From the NCBI RefSeq assembly GCF_000772045.1, contig NZ_CP009754.1, positions 2,976,001-3,040,000 on the forward strand: a DNA stretch of 64,000 nt. Direction: 5' to 3'. Position 1 is the first letter of the stretch; the number at the start of each line of letters is the position of its first letter. Made by a program: the position numbers and the translations under genes. This stretch comes from Streptomyces sp. CCM_MD2014 (GTDB lineage Bacteria > Actinomycetota > Actinomycetes > Streptomycetales > Streptomycetaceae). Below are positions 43,282 to 51,945 of the stretch, one piece after another. The notes under the pieces were generated by a model. The model did not search any database and was not told where the DNA came from. It was given only the letters and a program-made list of their open reading frames with translations.

Positions 43282-44874
43282 TCATGTGGTCTCCCGGTAG
43301 GCCGCCGCCTCCTCCAGGTCCAGCCGGCGCAGCAGCGTCCGGAGCATCTCGTCGTCGATGTAGCGGCCGTCCCGCAGGCGGACGAAGACCTCTCGCTCGG
43401 CGCTGATCATCTCCCGGGAGAGCCGCCGGTAGGTGTCGTCGACGGTCTCGCCCGTGACCGGATTGACCTGGCCGAGCCGTTCCCAGACGGCGTTGCGACG
43501 GCGCTCCAGCACCGTGCGGAGGCGGTCGGCGAGGGGGGCCGGCAGCGTGTTGCGCTCGTCGGCGAGCAGGTCGTCCAGGCGCTGTTCGGCGACCCGCGAG
43601 GCCTGCGCCTGGGCGTTGGCCTCCGCCAGCGTCTCGGCCCGCACGTCGTGCGCGGGGAACTTCAGCAGGCGGATCAGCGGCGGCAGGCTGACACCCTGGA
43701 CGACCAGCGTGCCGATGACGGTGGTGAAGGTCAGGAACAGGATGAGGTTGCGCTCCGGAAACGGCTCGCCGCCGTGCACGGTCATCGGGATGGAGAAGGC
43801 GATGGCCAGGGAGACCACGCCCCGCATCCCGGCCCAGCCGATCACGAACGGCCCCTTCCAGGAGAGGTCGCCCTCGCGCGCGCGTACGCGTGCCGACAGC
43901 CGGGGCAGGAAGGTCGCCGGATACACCCACACGAACCGCGCCACGGCGACCACCAGGAAGAGGGCGAGCGCGTACCAGGCGGCGTCGGTCCCCTCGTACT
44001 CCCCCAGGCCCTTGAGGACGACCGGCAGCTGGAGTCCGATGAGGGCGAACACGGCCGACTCCAGGACGAACGCCACCATCTTCCACACCGCCTCCTCCTG
44101 GAGCCGGGTGGCGAAATCCACCTCCCACGCGCGGTGGCCCAGATAGAGCGCGACGACGACCACCGCGAGCACCCCCGAGGCGTGCACCTGTTCGGCGACC
44201 GCGTAGGCGACGAACGGGATCAGCAGGGAGAGCGTGTTCTGCAGCAGCGCCTCCGTGAGGTGGGTGCGCAGCCAGTGCAGGGGCACCATCAGCACCAGCC
44301 CGACGCCGACGCCGCCCACCGCCGCGATCAGGAACTCGCCGATGCCGCCGGCCCAGGTGGCGCCCTCGCCGACGGCCGCCGCGAGCGCCACCTTGAAGGC
44401 GGTGATCGCGGTGGCGTCGTTCACCAGGGACTCGCCCTGCAGGATCGTGGTGATGCGGGAGGGCAGCCCCACCCGGCGGGCGACCGCCGTGGCCGCGACG
44501 GCGTCCGGCGGCGCCACGACCGCGCCGAGCACCAGGGCCGCGGTCAGCGGCAGGCCCGGCACGATGAGGTAGGCCGCGCCGCCGACGACGAAGGTGGCGA
44601 ACAGGACGTAGCCCACGGACAGCAGCGCGACGGGCCGGGCCTGTGCCCGCAGGTCGAGGTAGGAGCTGTCGGTGGCCGCCGTGTAAAGCAGCGGGGGCAG
44701 CAGCAGGGGCAGCACGATGTGCGGGTCGAGGGTGTAGTCGGGCACACCCGGGACGTAGCTCACCGCCAGGCCCGCCGCGACCAGCAGCAGCGGCACCGGC
44801 ACCGGCACCCGCCGTCCCGCCGCGGCGACCGCGGCGCTGCCGGCCACCAGCAACAGCAGCGGCATCACGTCCAT
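43282..44874 (-). CDS. CPA1 family Na+/H+ antiporter
   Basis: This 530-residue membrane protein has about 12 hydrophobic segments and the CPA1 signature VVAPPDAVAATAV, followed by GESLVNDATAITAFKVAL with the ion-binding Asp. FVIGWAGMRGVVSLAIAF matches the arginine helix. The last 130 residues form a charged cytoplasmic helical domain. It exchanges protons for sodium (or potassium) to control internal pH. ATG at 44874 has GAGGACG just upstream. Confidence 0.94.
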   Translation of the reverse strand: MDVMPLLLLVAGSAAVAAAGRRVPVPVPLLLVAAGLAVSYVPGVPDYTLDPHIVLPLLLPPLLYTAATDSSYLDLRAQARPVALLSVGYVLFATFVVGGAAYLIVPGLPLTAALVLGAVVAPPDAVAATAVARRVGLPSRITTILQGESLVNDATAITAFKVALAAAVGEGATWAGGIGEFLIAAVGGVGVGLVLMVPLHWLRTHLTEALLQNTLSLLIPFVAYAVAEQVHASGVLAVVVVALYLGHRAWEVDFATRLQEEAVWKMVAFVLESAVFALIGLQLPVVLKGLGEYEGTDAAWYALALFLVVAVARFVWVYPATFLPRLSARVRAREGDLSWKGPFVIGWAGMRGVVSLAIAFSIPMTVHGGEPFPERNLILFLTFTTVIGTLVVQGVSLPPLIRLLKFPAHDVRAETLAEANAQAQASRVAEQRLDDLLADERNTLPAPLADRLRTVLERRRNAVWERLGQVNPVTGETVDDTYRRLSREMISAEREVFVRLRDGRYIDDEMLRTLLRRLDLEEAAAYRETT

Positions 44875-44936
44875 CGTCCTCGCCCGCCCTCGTTCTTCCG
44901 CGCGGTCTCCCGCACAGCCGTCGTAACCTGGCAATC

Positions 44937-45197
44937 ATGAAACAGTGCACGCACGCCGACGCGCTGCCGCACCCGGAACCCGAGCCGTGCGGCGAGACCT
45001 GCCCGGAGTGTCTGGCCGAGGGCACGGACCCGGTGCAGTTGAGGCTGTGTCTCAGCTGCGGCCATGTCGGCTGCTGCGACTCCTCGCCGAACCGGCACGC
45101 GACGGCGCACTACAAGGAGACCGGACATCCGGTGATGCGGACCTTCGAGCCCGGGGAGAGCTGGCGTTGGTGCTTCGTCGATCACGTCCTCGTGTGA
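44937..45197 (+). CDS. UBP-type zinc finger protein
   Basis: This 86-residue protein is a single UBP (ubiquitin-hydrolase-type) zinc finger: CTHAD, CGETCPECL, LRLCLSCGHVGCCDSSPNRHATAHYKE (shown as LRLCLSC and HVGCCDSS) and HPVMRTFEPGESWRWCFVD. In bacteria, where ubiquitin is absent, the ligand is unknown. TAACCT lies 7 nt before the ATG with no ribosome site, which suggests a leaderless mRNA. Divergent from the antiporter gene. Confidence 0.92.
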   Translation: MKQCTHADALPHPEPEPCGETCPECLAEGTDPVQLRLCLSCGHVGCCDSSPNRHATAHYKETGHPVMRTFEPGESWRWCFVDHVLV

Positions 45198-45212
45198 CCT
45201 CCGCCGGGGACG

Positions 45213-45237
45213 GTTCGAACGTCTGACGTCTGGGTAC
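45213..45237 (+). promoter_or_regulatory. SigmaB/SigmaH-type promoter before prsH-sigH
   Basis: GTT and GGGTAC are 16 bp apart, matching the streptomycete general-stress consensus (GNNT-N14-16-GGGTAY). Autoregulation of sigH from such a promoter is known in S. coelicolor. A second possible start region with TACTAT is at about 45308. Confidence 0.6.
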
Positions 45238-45447
45238 GTCAACCCGGCGCGCGCTCTTCCGATTTGGGCCCGCCAACCCCCTAGCCACTGTGCGTGTTCG
45301 CGTGTTTACTATGAGTGACAGCACGGGGTTGGGGTCCTGGGGACAGGAAACTTCGGAGCGCGATAACGTCACCGCTGAACCATGCATCGCGTTGTCCGAG
45401 GGGGCGTCCCTCGGCCCTGCAACGCTTGTACCACCTTGGAGGTGAGG

Positions 45448-45861
45448 GTGTCCCAGATCGCAGGCGAGCCCGCGACCCAGGACTTCGTCGAAGTCCGGCT
45501 GCCGGCCGCGGGTGCCTACCTGTCGGTGCTGCGTACGGCGACGGCCGGCCTCGCAGCTCGTTTGGACTTCACCCTCGACGAGATCGAGGACCTGCGCATC
45601 GCAGTCGACGAGGCCTGCGCGATCCTGCTCCAGCAGGCCGTGCCCGGCTCGGTGCTCAGTTGTGTCTTCCGCCTCGTCGACGACTCGCTCGAGGTCACCG
45701 TCTCGGCGCCGACCACGGACGGCCACGCCCCCTCGCGGGACACGTTCGCCTGGACGGTGCTCTCCGCCCTCGCGGGCAAGGTCTCCTCCGCCGTGGACGA
45801 GGACAACACCGTTTCGATCAGCCTCTACAAACAGCGCGGCGCGGGACCCGGGCCGACGTGA
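45448..45861 (+). CDS. prsH: Anti-sigma factor of SigH (PrsH/UshX)
   Basis: This 137-residue RsbW-like anti-sigma factor has the GHKL N-box in DFTLDEIEDLRIAVDEACAIL, split here as DEIEDLRIAVDEAC, and a weakly kept G1 box. It binds SigH and holds it inactive. GTG at 45448 follows TTGGAGGTGAGG directly, and the stop overlaps the sigH start as GTGA, keeping the two products in balance. Confidence 0.92.
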   Translation: MSQIAGEPATQDFVEVRLPAAGAYLSVLRTATAGLAARLDFTLDEIEDLRIAVDEACAILLQQAVPGSVLSCVFRLVDDSLEVTVSAPTTDGHAPSRDTFAWTVLSALAGKVSSAVDEDNTVSISLYKQRGAGPGPT

Positions 45862-46943
45862 GGGACGGGGACGGGCCGGTGCGGGACGAAGAGCGCGGTA
45901 CACGGGAGCTGCCGGCCGAGGGCACACGTTCTGAGAACGAGGCGCGACGCACGGCGGACGGCATCGACGGCATCCCCGAGCAGGCCCGGCCGCATCCGGA
46001 GGACGAGACCTCGCCCGAGGCCGTCGTTCCGGGCGACGGGCAGCGGACCGGGGGGACCCCCGTCCGGCCCGTCCGAGCGGAGGCGCGGGCTCGGGAAAGG
46101 GCGACGGGCGGGACGATGAGCGAGCACGAGCGACACGCCGACGGCCACGCGCCGGGTGCACGGGGCACGCAGGGCACACGGCACGACCCGCAGGACCGCA
46201 GCGGGGCGCGCCTGCTGTTCGCCGAGCTGCGCACGCTGGAGAAGGAGAGCCCGGAGTACGCGGAGCTGCGCAATCGGCTGGTCCGCATGCACCTGCCGCT
46301 CGTCGAGCACCTCGCGCGCCGCTTCCGCAACCGCGGCGAGCCCCTGGACGACCTCACCCAGGTCGCCACCATCGGCCTGATCAAGTCGGTCGACCGCTTC
46401 GACCCGGACCGCGGGGTGGAGTTCTCCACGTACGCGACGCCCACGGTCGTCGGTGAGATCAAGCGGCACTTCCGGGACAAGGGCTGGGCGGTGCGCGTCC
46501 CGCGCCGGCTCCAGGAGCTGCGGCTGGCCCTGACGACGGCCACGGCGGAGCTCTCCCAGCTGCACGGCCGCTCCCCCACGGTCCACGAACTCGCCGAGAA
46601 GCTGTCGATCTCGGAGGAGGAGGTCCTGGAGGGCCTGGAGTCGGCCAACGCGTACTCCACGCTGTCCCTGGACGTCCCGGACACCGACGACGAGTCCCCG
46701 GCGGTCGCCGACACCCTCGGCGCCGAGGACGAGGCGCTGGAAGGGGTGGAGTACCGGGAGTCGCTCAAGCCGCTGCTCGAGGACCTCCCGCCGCGGGAGA
46801 AGCGCATCCTGCTGCTGCGCTTCTTCGGCAACATGACCCAGTCCCAGATCGCGCAGGAGGTCGGGATCTCGCAGATGCACGTGTCCCGGCTGCTGGCCCG
46901 CACGCTGGCACAGCTGCGGGAGAAGCTGCTGGTCGAGGAGTAG
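45858..46943 (+). CDS. sigH: Stress sigma factor SigH (SigB family)
   Basis: This is a 361-residue sigma factor of the SigB/SigF type. Region 2 holds PLVEHLARRF, DLTQVATIGLIKSVDRFDP and GWAVRVPRRLQELR; region 3 LSQLHGRSPTVHELAEKL; region 4 LPPREKRILLLRFFGNMTQ and ISQMHVSRLLART. An unusual disordered N-terminal extension of about 110 residues matches the long SigH isoform of S. coelicolor. A second start, ATG at 46116 (MSEHERHADG), would give a shorter form of about 275 residues. It directs osmotic-stress and development genes. Confidence 0.93.
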   Translation: MRDGDGPVRDEERGTRELPAEGTRSENEARRTADGIDGIPEQARPHPEDETSPEAVVPGDGQRTGGTPVRPVRAEARARERATGGTMSEHERHADGHAPGARGTQGTRHDPQDRSGARLLFAELRTLEKESPEYAELRNRLVRMHLPLVEHLARRFRNRGEPLDDLTQVATIGLIKSVDRFDPDRGVEFSTYATPTVVGEIKRHFRDKGWAVRVPRRLQELRLALTTATAELSQLHGRSPTVHELAEKLSISEEEVLEGLESANAYSTLSLDVPDTDDESPAVADTLGAEDEALEGVEYRESLKPLLEDLPPREKRILLLRFFGNMTQSQIAQEVGISQMHVSRLLARTLAQLREKLLVEE

Positions 46944-46962
46944 CAGCCGGCCGGCGGTCGCC

Positions 46963-47421
46963 CTACGGCCGCTTGCCGGCGTTGCCCGGTCCCCGGATGC
47001 CGAGGGCCAGGGTGGTCTCGGGGTTGATGAGCAGGTACAGCGCGGTGAGCGCCGCGACACCGAGCACGGCGCCCGCCGGGACGGCGAAACTGTCGGCCCC
47101 CGCCATGTTGTAGGCGACGGGCAGCGCCATGATCTGCGTGATCACGGCCGGGCCCCGGCTCCACCCCCGCAGGCGGAGCAGTCCGCGGGCGGCGAGCAGC
47201 GGCAGCAGGGCGAGGACGATCAGGGTGACGCCGCCGGTGACGGCCGAGGTGCGGTCGTCGGGGTGTCCGGTGAGGCCTCCCACGAGCATCCAGGCGCCGC
47301 CGACGACGAGCGCCAGGCCCTCCAGCCCGGCGATCGCGGCGGCGGCGGTCACCCGGGCGGGGCGAGGCTCTGCCTCCTCGGCGACTGCGGAGACGGGGTC
47401 GGGGGTCTGCTCACTGCTCAC
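46963..47421 (-). CDS. Small four-helix integral membrane protein
   Basis: This 152-residue protein has four hydrophobic segments (IAGLEGLALVVGGAWMLVGG, VTLIVLALLPLLAARGLL, VITQIMALPVAYNMAG, VLGVAALTALYLLI). It is a common uncharacterised streptomycete membrane protein. TACCCT lies 6 nt before the GTG, suggesting leaderless expression. Its stop is 19 bp from the sigH stop (convergent). Confidence 0.85.
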   Translation of the reverse strand: MSSEQTPDPVSAVAEEAEPRPARVTAAAAIAGLEGLALVVGGAWMLVGGLTGHPDDRTSAVTGGVTLIVLALLPLLAARGLLRLRGWSRGPAVITQIMALPVAYNMAGADSFAVPAGAVLGVAALTALYLLINPETTLALGIRGPGNAGKRP

Positions 47422-47554
47422 CCCTGCAGGGTAGCCGTCGGCCCGCCTCCGCCCGCGCCCGCCCGGGTGTCGGGCGTATCACGCGCGGCGGGCCCGGGTG
47501 GCGATCTTCACTCCGGTCTGGGCCGAGTACCGCCCGGTAGGTACGCTGCACACC

Positions 47555-48523
47555 ATGCGTGCACTTCTCGTGGTCAATCCGGCGGCAACCACTACGAGTG
47601 CGCGTACGCGCGACGTGCTGATCCACGCGCTGGCGAGCGAGATGAAGCTGGAGGCGGTCACCACCGAGTACCGCGGCCACGCGCGCGACCTCGGACGGCA
47701 GGCGGCACAGAGCGACGACGTCGACCTGGTGGTGGCCCTCGGCGGCGACGGCACGGTGAACGAGGTCGTCAACGGCCTCCTGCACGCGGGCCCCGACCCG
47801 GAGCACCTGCCCGGTCTCGCCGTGGTCCCGGGCGGTTCCACCAACGTCTTCGCCCGCGCCCTCGGCCTGCCCAACCACGCGGTGGAGGCCACCGGAGCGC
47901 TGCTGGACGCGCTGCGCGAGGGCAGCGAGCGGACCGTCGGTCTCGGCCTGGCATCCGGTACGCCGGGCACCGAGGACGAGGCGGTCCCGGCCCGCTGGTT
48001 CACCTTCAACGCCGGACTGGGCTTCGACGCCGGCGTGGTCGGCCGCGTCGAGCAGCACCGTGAGCGCGGCAGGAAGTCGACACACGCCCTCTACGTCCGT
48101 CAGGTGGTGCGCCAGCTCATCGGCGAGCCGCACCGCCGCAGCGGGACGATCACACTGGAGCGGCCGGGCGAGGACCCGGTCACCGATCTGGTGCTGTCCA
48201 TAGTCTCGAACACCTGTCCCTGGACGTTCCTCGGCAACCGCCCGATCTACGCCTCTCCCCAGGCCTCGTTCGACACCGCGCTCGACGTCTTCGGCCTCAG
48301 CCGGCTGTCGACGGCCGCGGTTGCCCGGTATGGCACCCAGTTGCTCACTTCGTCCCCCGAGCGCGGGCCGCGCGGTCGGCACGCGGTCTCCCTGCACGAT
48401 CTGACCGAGTTCACCTTGCATTCGAAGGTGCCCCTGCCCCTTCAGATGGACGGTGACCACCTGGGGTTGCGTACCAGCGTGACGTTCACAGGCGTACGCC
48501 GTGCACTGCGTGTGATTGTGTGA
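47555..48523 (+). CDS. Diacylglycerol/lipid kinase family protein
   Basis: This 322-residue protein has the DAGK catalytic signature LVVALGGDGTVNEVVNGLL and GLAVVPGGSTNVFARALG, then FTFNAGLGFDAGVV. Such enzymes phosphorylate diacylglycerol or sphingoid-like lipids at the membrane. TACGCT is 7 nt before the ATG with no ribosome site, so the transcript is probably leaderless. Divergent from the small membrane protein gene. Confidence 0.93.
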   Translation: MRALLVVNPAATTTSARTRDVLIHALASEMKLEAVTTEYRGHARDLGRQAAQSDDVDLVVALGGDGTVNEVVNGLLHAGPDPEHLPGLAVVPGGSTNVFARALGLPNHAVEATGALLDALREGSERTVGLGLASGTPGTEDEAVPARWFTFNAGLGFDAGVVGRVEQHRERGRKSTHALYVRQVVRQLIGEPHRRSGTITLERPGEDPVTDLVLSIVSNTCPWTFLGNRPIYASPQASFDTALDVFGLSRLSTAAVARYGTQLLTSSPERGPRGRHAVSLHDLTEFTLHSKVPLPLQMDGDHLGLRTSVTFTGVRRALRVIV

Positions 48524-48843
48524 GCAGAAGGGGCGAAAGTCCTTTCACTCGAACGTTTAGACCAGGATCCACCCCATGGAAGTACGGCTGTGACCTAGTC
48601 GACACCGAAGAATCAAAAAAAACTTTCCGGAAGGGGTTGTATCCGCCGCCGAGGTTTGCGAGTCTCTTCTTGGCGATCGGGACAGCCCGCAAGACCGGCA
48701 TCCACAGATCACCGGAACCCCTCTTCAAACCACAGGACCACGCCAGGGAACCTGGCGGTAGGCCCTTCCCTTGTTGAGGGATTCGTGAAAGCGTTCACAT
48801 TCACAAGCATCCCAGCATGTATTACCAAGGAGAGGTAGCAGCC
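48524..48843. other. Long wblE upstream region
   Basis: About 320 bp with no gene. It is AT-richer than its surroundings and includes a run of eight A at 48617-48624, then CTTTCCGGAAGGGG. A long untranslated leader or several promoters for wblE are likely, but I cannot fix a promoter. Confidence 0.5.
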
Positions 48844-49101
48844 ATGGACTGGCGTCACCGCGCCGTTTGCCGCGAGGAAGACCCCGAGCTCTTCTTCCCC
48901 ATCGGCAACACCGGTCCCGCGCTGCTGCAGATCGAGGAAGCCAAGGCCGTCTGCCGTCGCTGCCCCGTCATGGAGCAGTGCCTGCAGTGGGCGCTCGAGT
49001 CCGGTCAGGACTCCGGCGTCTGGGGTGGTCTCAGCGAGGACGAGCGCCGCGCAATGAAGCGCCGTGCCGCCCGCAACCGGGCTCGTCAGGCCTCCGCCTG
49101 A
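48844..49101 (+). CDS. wblE: WhiB-family iron-sulfur regulator WblE
   Basis: This 85-residue Wbl protein has the four cluster cysteines C9, C37, C40 and C46 (VCREED; VCRRCPVMEQC), the GVWGG turn and a basic C-terminal tail KRRAARNRARQ. It is the WhiB1/WblE orthologue, an essential iron-sulfur protein that binds region 4 of the principal sigma factor and reacts with nitric oxide in mycobacteria. AAGGAGAGG lies 8 nt before the ATG. Confidence 0.96.
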   Translation: MDWRHRAVCREEDPELFFPIGNTGPALLQIEEAKAVCRRCPVMEQCLQWALESGQDSGVWGGLSEDERRAMKRRAARNRARQASA

Positions 49102-49222
49102 CAACCCACCCCTACTGACAGCCTCAGCTTGGCGGCGCGTACAGCGAGTACGCATCCCCCGCTCCCGAGCCGCAGCGCGCAGTACCCCCGATGCGCATCG
49201 GACGATGTAGCGCACGAGCACA

Positions 49223-49254
49223 GGCCTCGGACCTTCACGGGTCCGGGGCTTTTT
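49223..49254 (+). terminator. Terminator of wblE
   Basis: The stem GGCCTCGGACC/GGTCCGGGGC has a short loop and is followed by TTTTT, a classical rho-independent terminator. Confidence 0.9.
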
Positions 49255-49295
49255 GCTGTGCCCACCACCCGGCTGTGCCCGTCGTGTGACGGCTG

Positions 49296-50771
49296 CTACT
49301 TCCCGGCCGGCACCGGGATGTCGAGGATCACCCGCGTGCCCCGCTCCGAGGCCGGGACCATGTCGAAGGTGCCGCCCAGCTCACCCTCCACCAGGGTGCG
49401 GACGATCTGCAGACCGAGGTTGCCGGAGCGGTGCGGGTCGAAGTTTTCGGGCAGGCCCACGCCGTCGTCCTGGACGGTGACCAGGAGCCGGGCCTCCTTG
49501 GTCGTACCGCCGCGGACCGCCGAGACCTCGACCGTGCCGGTGTCGTTGTCCCGGAAGCCGTGCTCCAGGGCGTTCTGCAGCACCTCGGTCAGCACCATGG
49601 AGAGCGGGGTGGCGACCTCGGCGTCGAGGATGCCGAAGCGGCCGGTGCGCCGGCCGGTGACCCTGCCCGGGGAGATCTCGGCCACCATCGCCAGCACCCG
49701 GTCGGCGATCTCGTCGAACTCCACGCGCTCGTCCAGGTTCTGGGAGAGCGTCTCGTGCACGATCGCGATCGAGCCGACCCGGCGCACGGCCTCCTCCAGC
49801 GCCTCGCGACCCCGGTCGGACTCGATGCGCCGGGCCTGCAGGCGCAGCAGGGCCGCCACCGTCTGGAGGTTGTTCTTCACCCGGTGGTGGATCTCCCGGA
49901 TGGTGGCGTCCTTGGTGATCAACTCGCGCTCGCGACGGCGCAGTTCCGTCACATCGCGCAGGAGGACGAGCGAACCGATGCGGGTGCCCTTGGGTTTGAG
50001 CGGGATGGCGCGGAACTGGATCACCCCGTCGTGCGCCTCGATCTCGAACTCGCGCGGCGCCCAGCCGCTGGCGACCTTGGCGAGCGCCTCGTCCACCGGT
50101 CCGCGGGAGGGGGCCAGTTCGGCGGTGGTCCGGCCCAGGTGCTGGCCCACCAGGTCGGCTGCCAGGCCCATGCGGTGGTAGGCCGACAGCGCGTTCGGGG
50201 AGGCGTACTGGACGATGCCGTCGCCGTCGACCCGGACCAGGCCGTCGCCGACGCGGGGCGAGGCGTCCATGTCGACCTGCTGGTTCTCGAACGGGAAGGC
50301 GCCGGCCGCGATCATCTGGGCCAGGTCCGAGGCGCTCTGCAGGTAGGTCAGCTCCAGCCGGCTCGGGGTGCGCACGGTGAGCAGGTTGGTGTTGCGGGCG
50401 ATGACCCCGAGGACGCGGCCCTGGCGGCGTACGGGGATGGACTCGACGCGGACGGGGACCTCCTCGCGCCACTCCGGGTCGCCCTCGCGCACGATGCGGC
50501 CCTCGTCCAGGGCGGCGTCCAGCATGGGGCGCCGGCCACGCGGGACCAGGTGGCCGACCATGTCGTCCTGGTACGAGGTGGGGCCGGTGTTGGGCCGCAT
50601 CTGGGCGACCGAGACGTAGCGCGTGCCGTCGCGGGTGGGGACCCACAGGACCAGGTCGGCGAAGGAGAGGTCGGACAGCAGCTGCCACTCCGAGACCAGC
50701 AGATGGAGCCACTCGAGGTCGGAGTCGTCGAGCGCGGTGTGCTGGCGTACGAGTTCGTTCATGGAGGGCAC
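49296..50771 (-). CDS. pdtaS: PdtaS-type sensor histidine kinase
   Basis: This 491-residue cytoplasmic kinase has an N-terminal GAF-like domain (to about 160), a PAS domain (about 175-290), then a HisKA_2 box EIHHRVKNNLQTVAALLRLQ with the phospho-acceptor His, and a HATPase domain with EVLQNALEHGF and DDGVGLPENF. It normally signals to the antiterminator PdtaR. I choose GTG at 50771 (VPSMNELVRQ): there is no ribosome site before the ATG at 50762, but TACGCT lies 7 nt before the GTG, as in leaderless genes. Confidence 0.93.
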   Translation of the reverse strand: MPSMNELVRQHTALDDSDLEWLHLLVSEWQLLSDLSFADLVLWVPTRDGTRYVSVAQMRPNTGPTSYQDDMVGHLVPRGRRPMLDAALDEGRIVREGDPEWREEVPVRVESIPVRRQGRVLGVIARNTNLLTVRTPSRLELTYLQSASDLAQMIAAGAFPFENQQVDMDASPRVGDGLVRVDGDGIVQYASPNALSAYHRMGLAADLVGQHLGRTTAELAPSRGPVDEALAKVASGWAPREFEIEAHDGVIQFRAIPLKPKGTRIGSLVLLRDVTELRRRERELITKDATIREIHHRVKNNLQTVAALLRLQARRIESDRGREALEEAVRRVGSIAIVHETLSQNLDERVEFDEIADRVLAMVAEISPGRVTGRRTGRFGILDAEVATPLSMVLTEVLQNALEHGFRDNDTGTVEVSAVRGGTTKEARLLVTVQDDGVGLPENFDPHRSGNLGLQIVRTLVEGELGGTFDMVPASERGTRVILDIPVPAGK

Positions 50772-51204
50772 GGGGCTGAGCGTACCTGGCGGTACGGACG
50801 GCGACGGAAACCAGCCACGGTCCACGGCTCCCCCGCCCTCGCCTCCGACCCGGCCCGGACGGCCCCCGGAAACACCCGCGGGCCGCGGCGCCTGAGAGGG
50901 ACCCTCAACCCTCCCGGCACCGCAGCCCGGAGCAACATCGGCCGTGGGGTGTGCGGTCCCGGTCGGCCGAAGGATGAGGAGCCGGGGCAGTCAGGGCAGA
51001 GAGCTCCGGTTCCTCGGTCCGTCCTCCTGTGCGGGGAGGACGGAAGCCCGACGATCACCTTGCGTGAGTGACACGGTCAGTGTCTCAGCGACCATTCTGG
51101 ACTAGACCACTTACCGTGTCCATGCGGTGGACGTTGTTTGTTGTCGATGGCTCGTACCGACTGCATCCCTGCCGGGCAGCCGCCAGAAGCCTAACCCTGT
51201 TGGC
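50772..51204. other. Gap with an orphan DasR box
   Basis: No credible gene is present. It holds the kinase promoter (near 50779-50784, minus strand) and a dre element at 51096-51111 not attached to an obvious aminosugar gene. Confidence 0.55.
51096..51111. promoter_or_regulatory. Orphan dre (DasR box)
   Basis: TCTGGACTAGACCACT matches 13 of 16 positions of the DasR consensus ACTGGTCTAGACCAGT (counting C for G at position 15). Confidence 0.6.
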
Positions 51205-51849
51205 TCAACCACGGGGCCAGACCGCCAGGGCAATTTCCGCGAGCGCTTCCAGTTCCGCCCGGGTCGCGCCGTCGCGCGCCTGCTGCGACATGCCCTGGAT
51301 CATCGCGCCGGTGTACCGGGCGAGGGCCGCGGCGTCGGTGTCCGGCGGCAGCACTCCCCGGTCCACGTCGGCCGCGATCCGGCTCTCGATCGCCGCGATG
51401 TTGGCGTTGCGCCGCTCCCGCAGGGACTCCTCGACCTCGGCGGTCGAGCAGTTGGCGGCCGCGTGGACGACGAGGCAGCCGTGCGGCCGGCCGGGGGCCG
51501 TGTACTCGGCGGCGGCCTCGCGCAGCATCCGCTCTATGCCCGCACGCGCGGTCGGCTCCTCGGCGAGGGCGCGGTCGCCGAACGAGCCGTACCGCACCCC
51601 GTACTCCCGGACGACCTCCTCGAACAGCGAGCGCTTGTCGCCGAAGGCGGCGTACAGGCTCGGGGCACCGATGTCCATGACCCGGGTCAGGTCGGAGACG
51701 GACGTGGCCTCGTAGCCGTGCTCCCAGAACGCCAGCAGCGCCGCCTCCAGTGCCGTCGCCCGGTCGAAGGAGCGGGGGCGCCCGCGAGCCCTGCGCGCTC
51801 CGCTCCGAGCAGGGGCTTCGGATCGTTCGGTCTTCTCGCCGCTCACCAT
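51205..51849 (-). CDS. TetR family transcriptional regulator
   Basis: This 214-residue regulator has the TetR HTH (RATALEAALLAFWEHGYEAT, SVSDLTRVMDIGAPSLYAAF, GDKRSLFEEVV). It is divergent from an SDR gene and probably represses it and itself through the repeated 13-bp sites between them. The start is uncertain: ATG at 51849 (MVSGEK) or 51858 (MHSMVSGEK); neither has a ribosome site. Confidence 0.92.
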   Translation of the reverse strand: MVSGEKTERSEAPARSGARRARGRPRSFDRATALEAALLAFWEHGYEATSVSDLTRVMDIGAPSLYAAFGDKRSLFEEVVREYGVRYGSFGDRALAEEPTARAGIERMLREAAAEYTAPGRPHGCLVVHAAANCSTAEVEESLRERRNANIAAIESRIAADVDRGVLPPDTDAAALARYTGAMIQGMSQQARDGATRAELEALAEIALAVWPRG

Positions 51850-51862
51850 GGAGTGCATTTTA

Positions 51863-51875
51863 TAGCGTCCACTAG
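51863..51875. promoter_or_regulatory. TetR/SDR operator, copy 1
   Basis: TAGCGTCCACTAG matches copy 2 at 11 of 13 positions and overlaps the promoter side of the TetR gene. Confidence 0.6.
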
Positions 51876-51910
51876 ATAAAAGCCTCCCGGCTGCTGTACG
51901 GTCATTTCTG

Positions 51911-51923
51911 TAACGACCACTAG
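51911..51923. promoter_or_regulatory. TetR/SDR operator, copy 2
   Basis: TAACGACCACTAG lies 23 nt before the SDR start, 48 bp from copy 1 and in the same orientation. Confidence 0.6.
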
Positions 51924-51945
51924 CGAAAGCGAAGGGGGCGCCGGC

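Noticed and set aside
41996..45025. Open frame of 1009 codons on the minus strand covering the amidase, PLP enzyme and antiporter genes
   Set aside because: It is Arg/Gly/Pro-rich with no motif and overlaps three genes with clear family signatures; such shadows are expected in high-GC DNA.
48551..48566. Possible DasR box upstream of wblE (GTTTAGACCAG)
   Set aside because: Only one half fits the consensus, about 10 of 16 positions, and no link of wblE to aminosugars is known.
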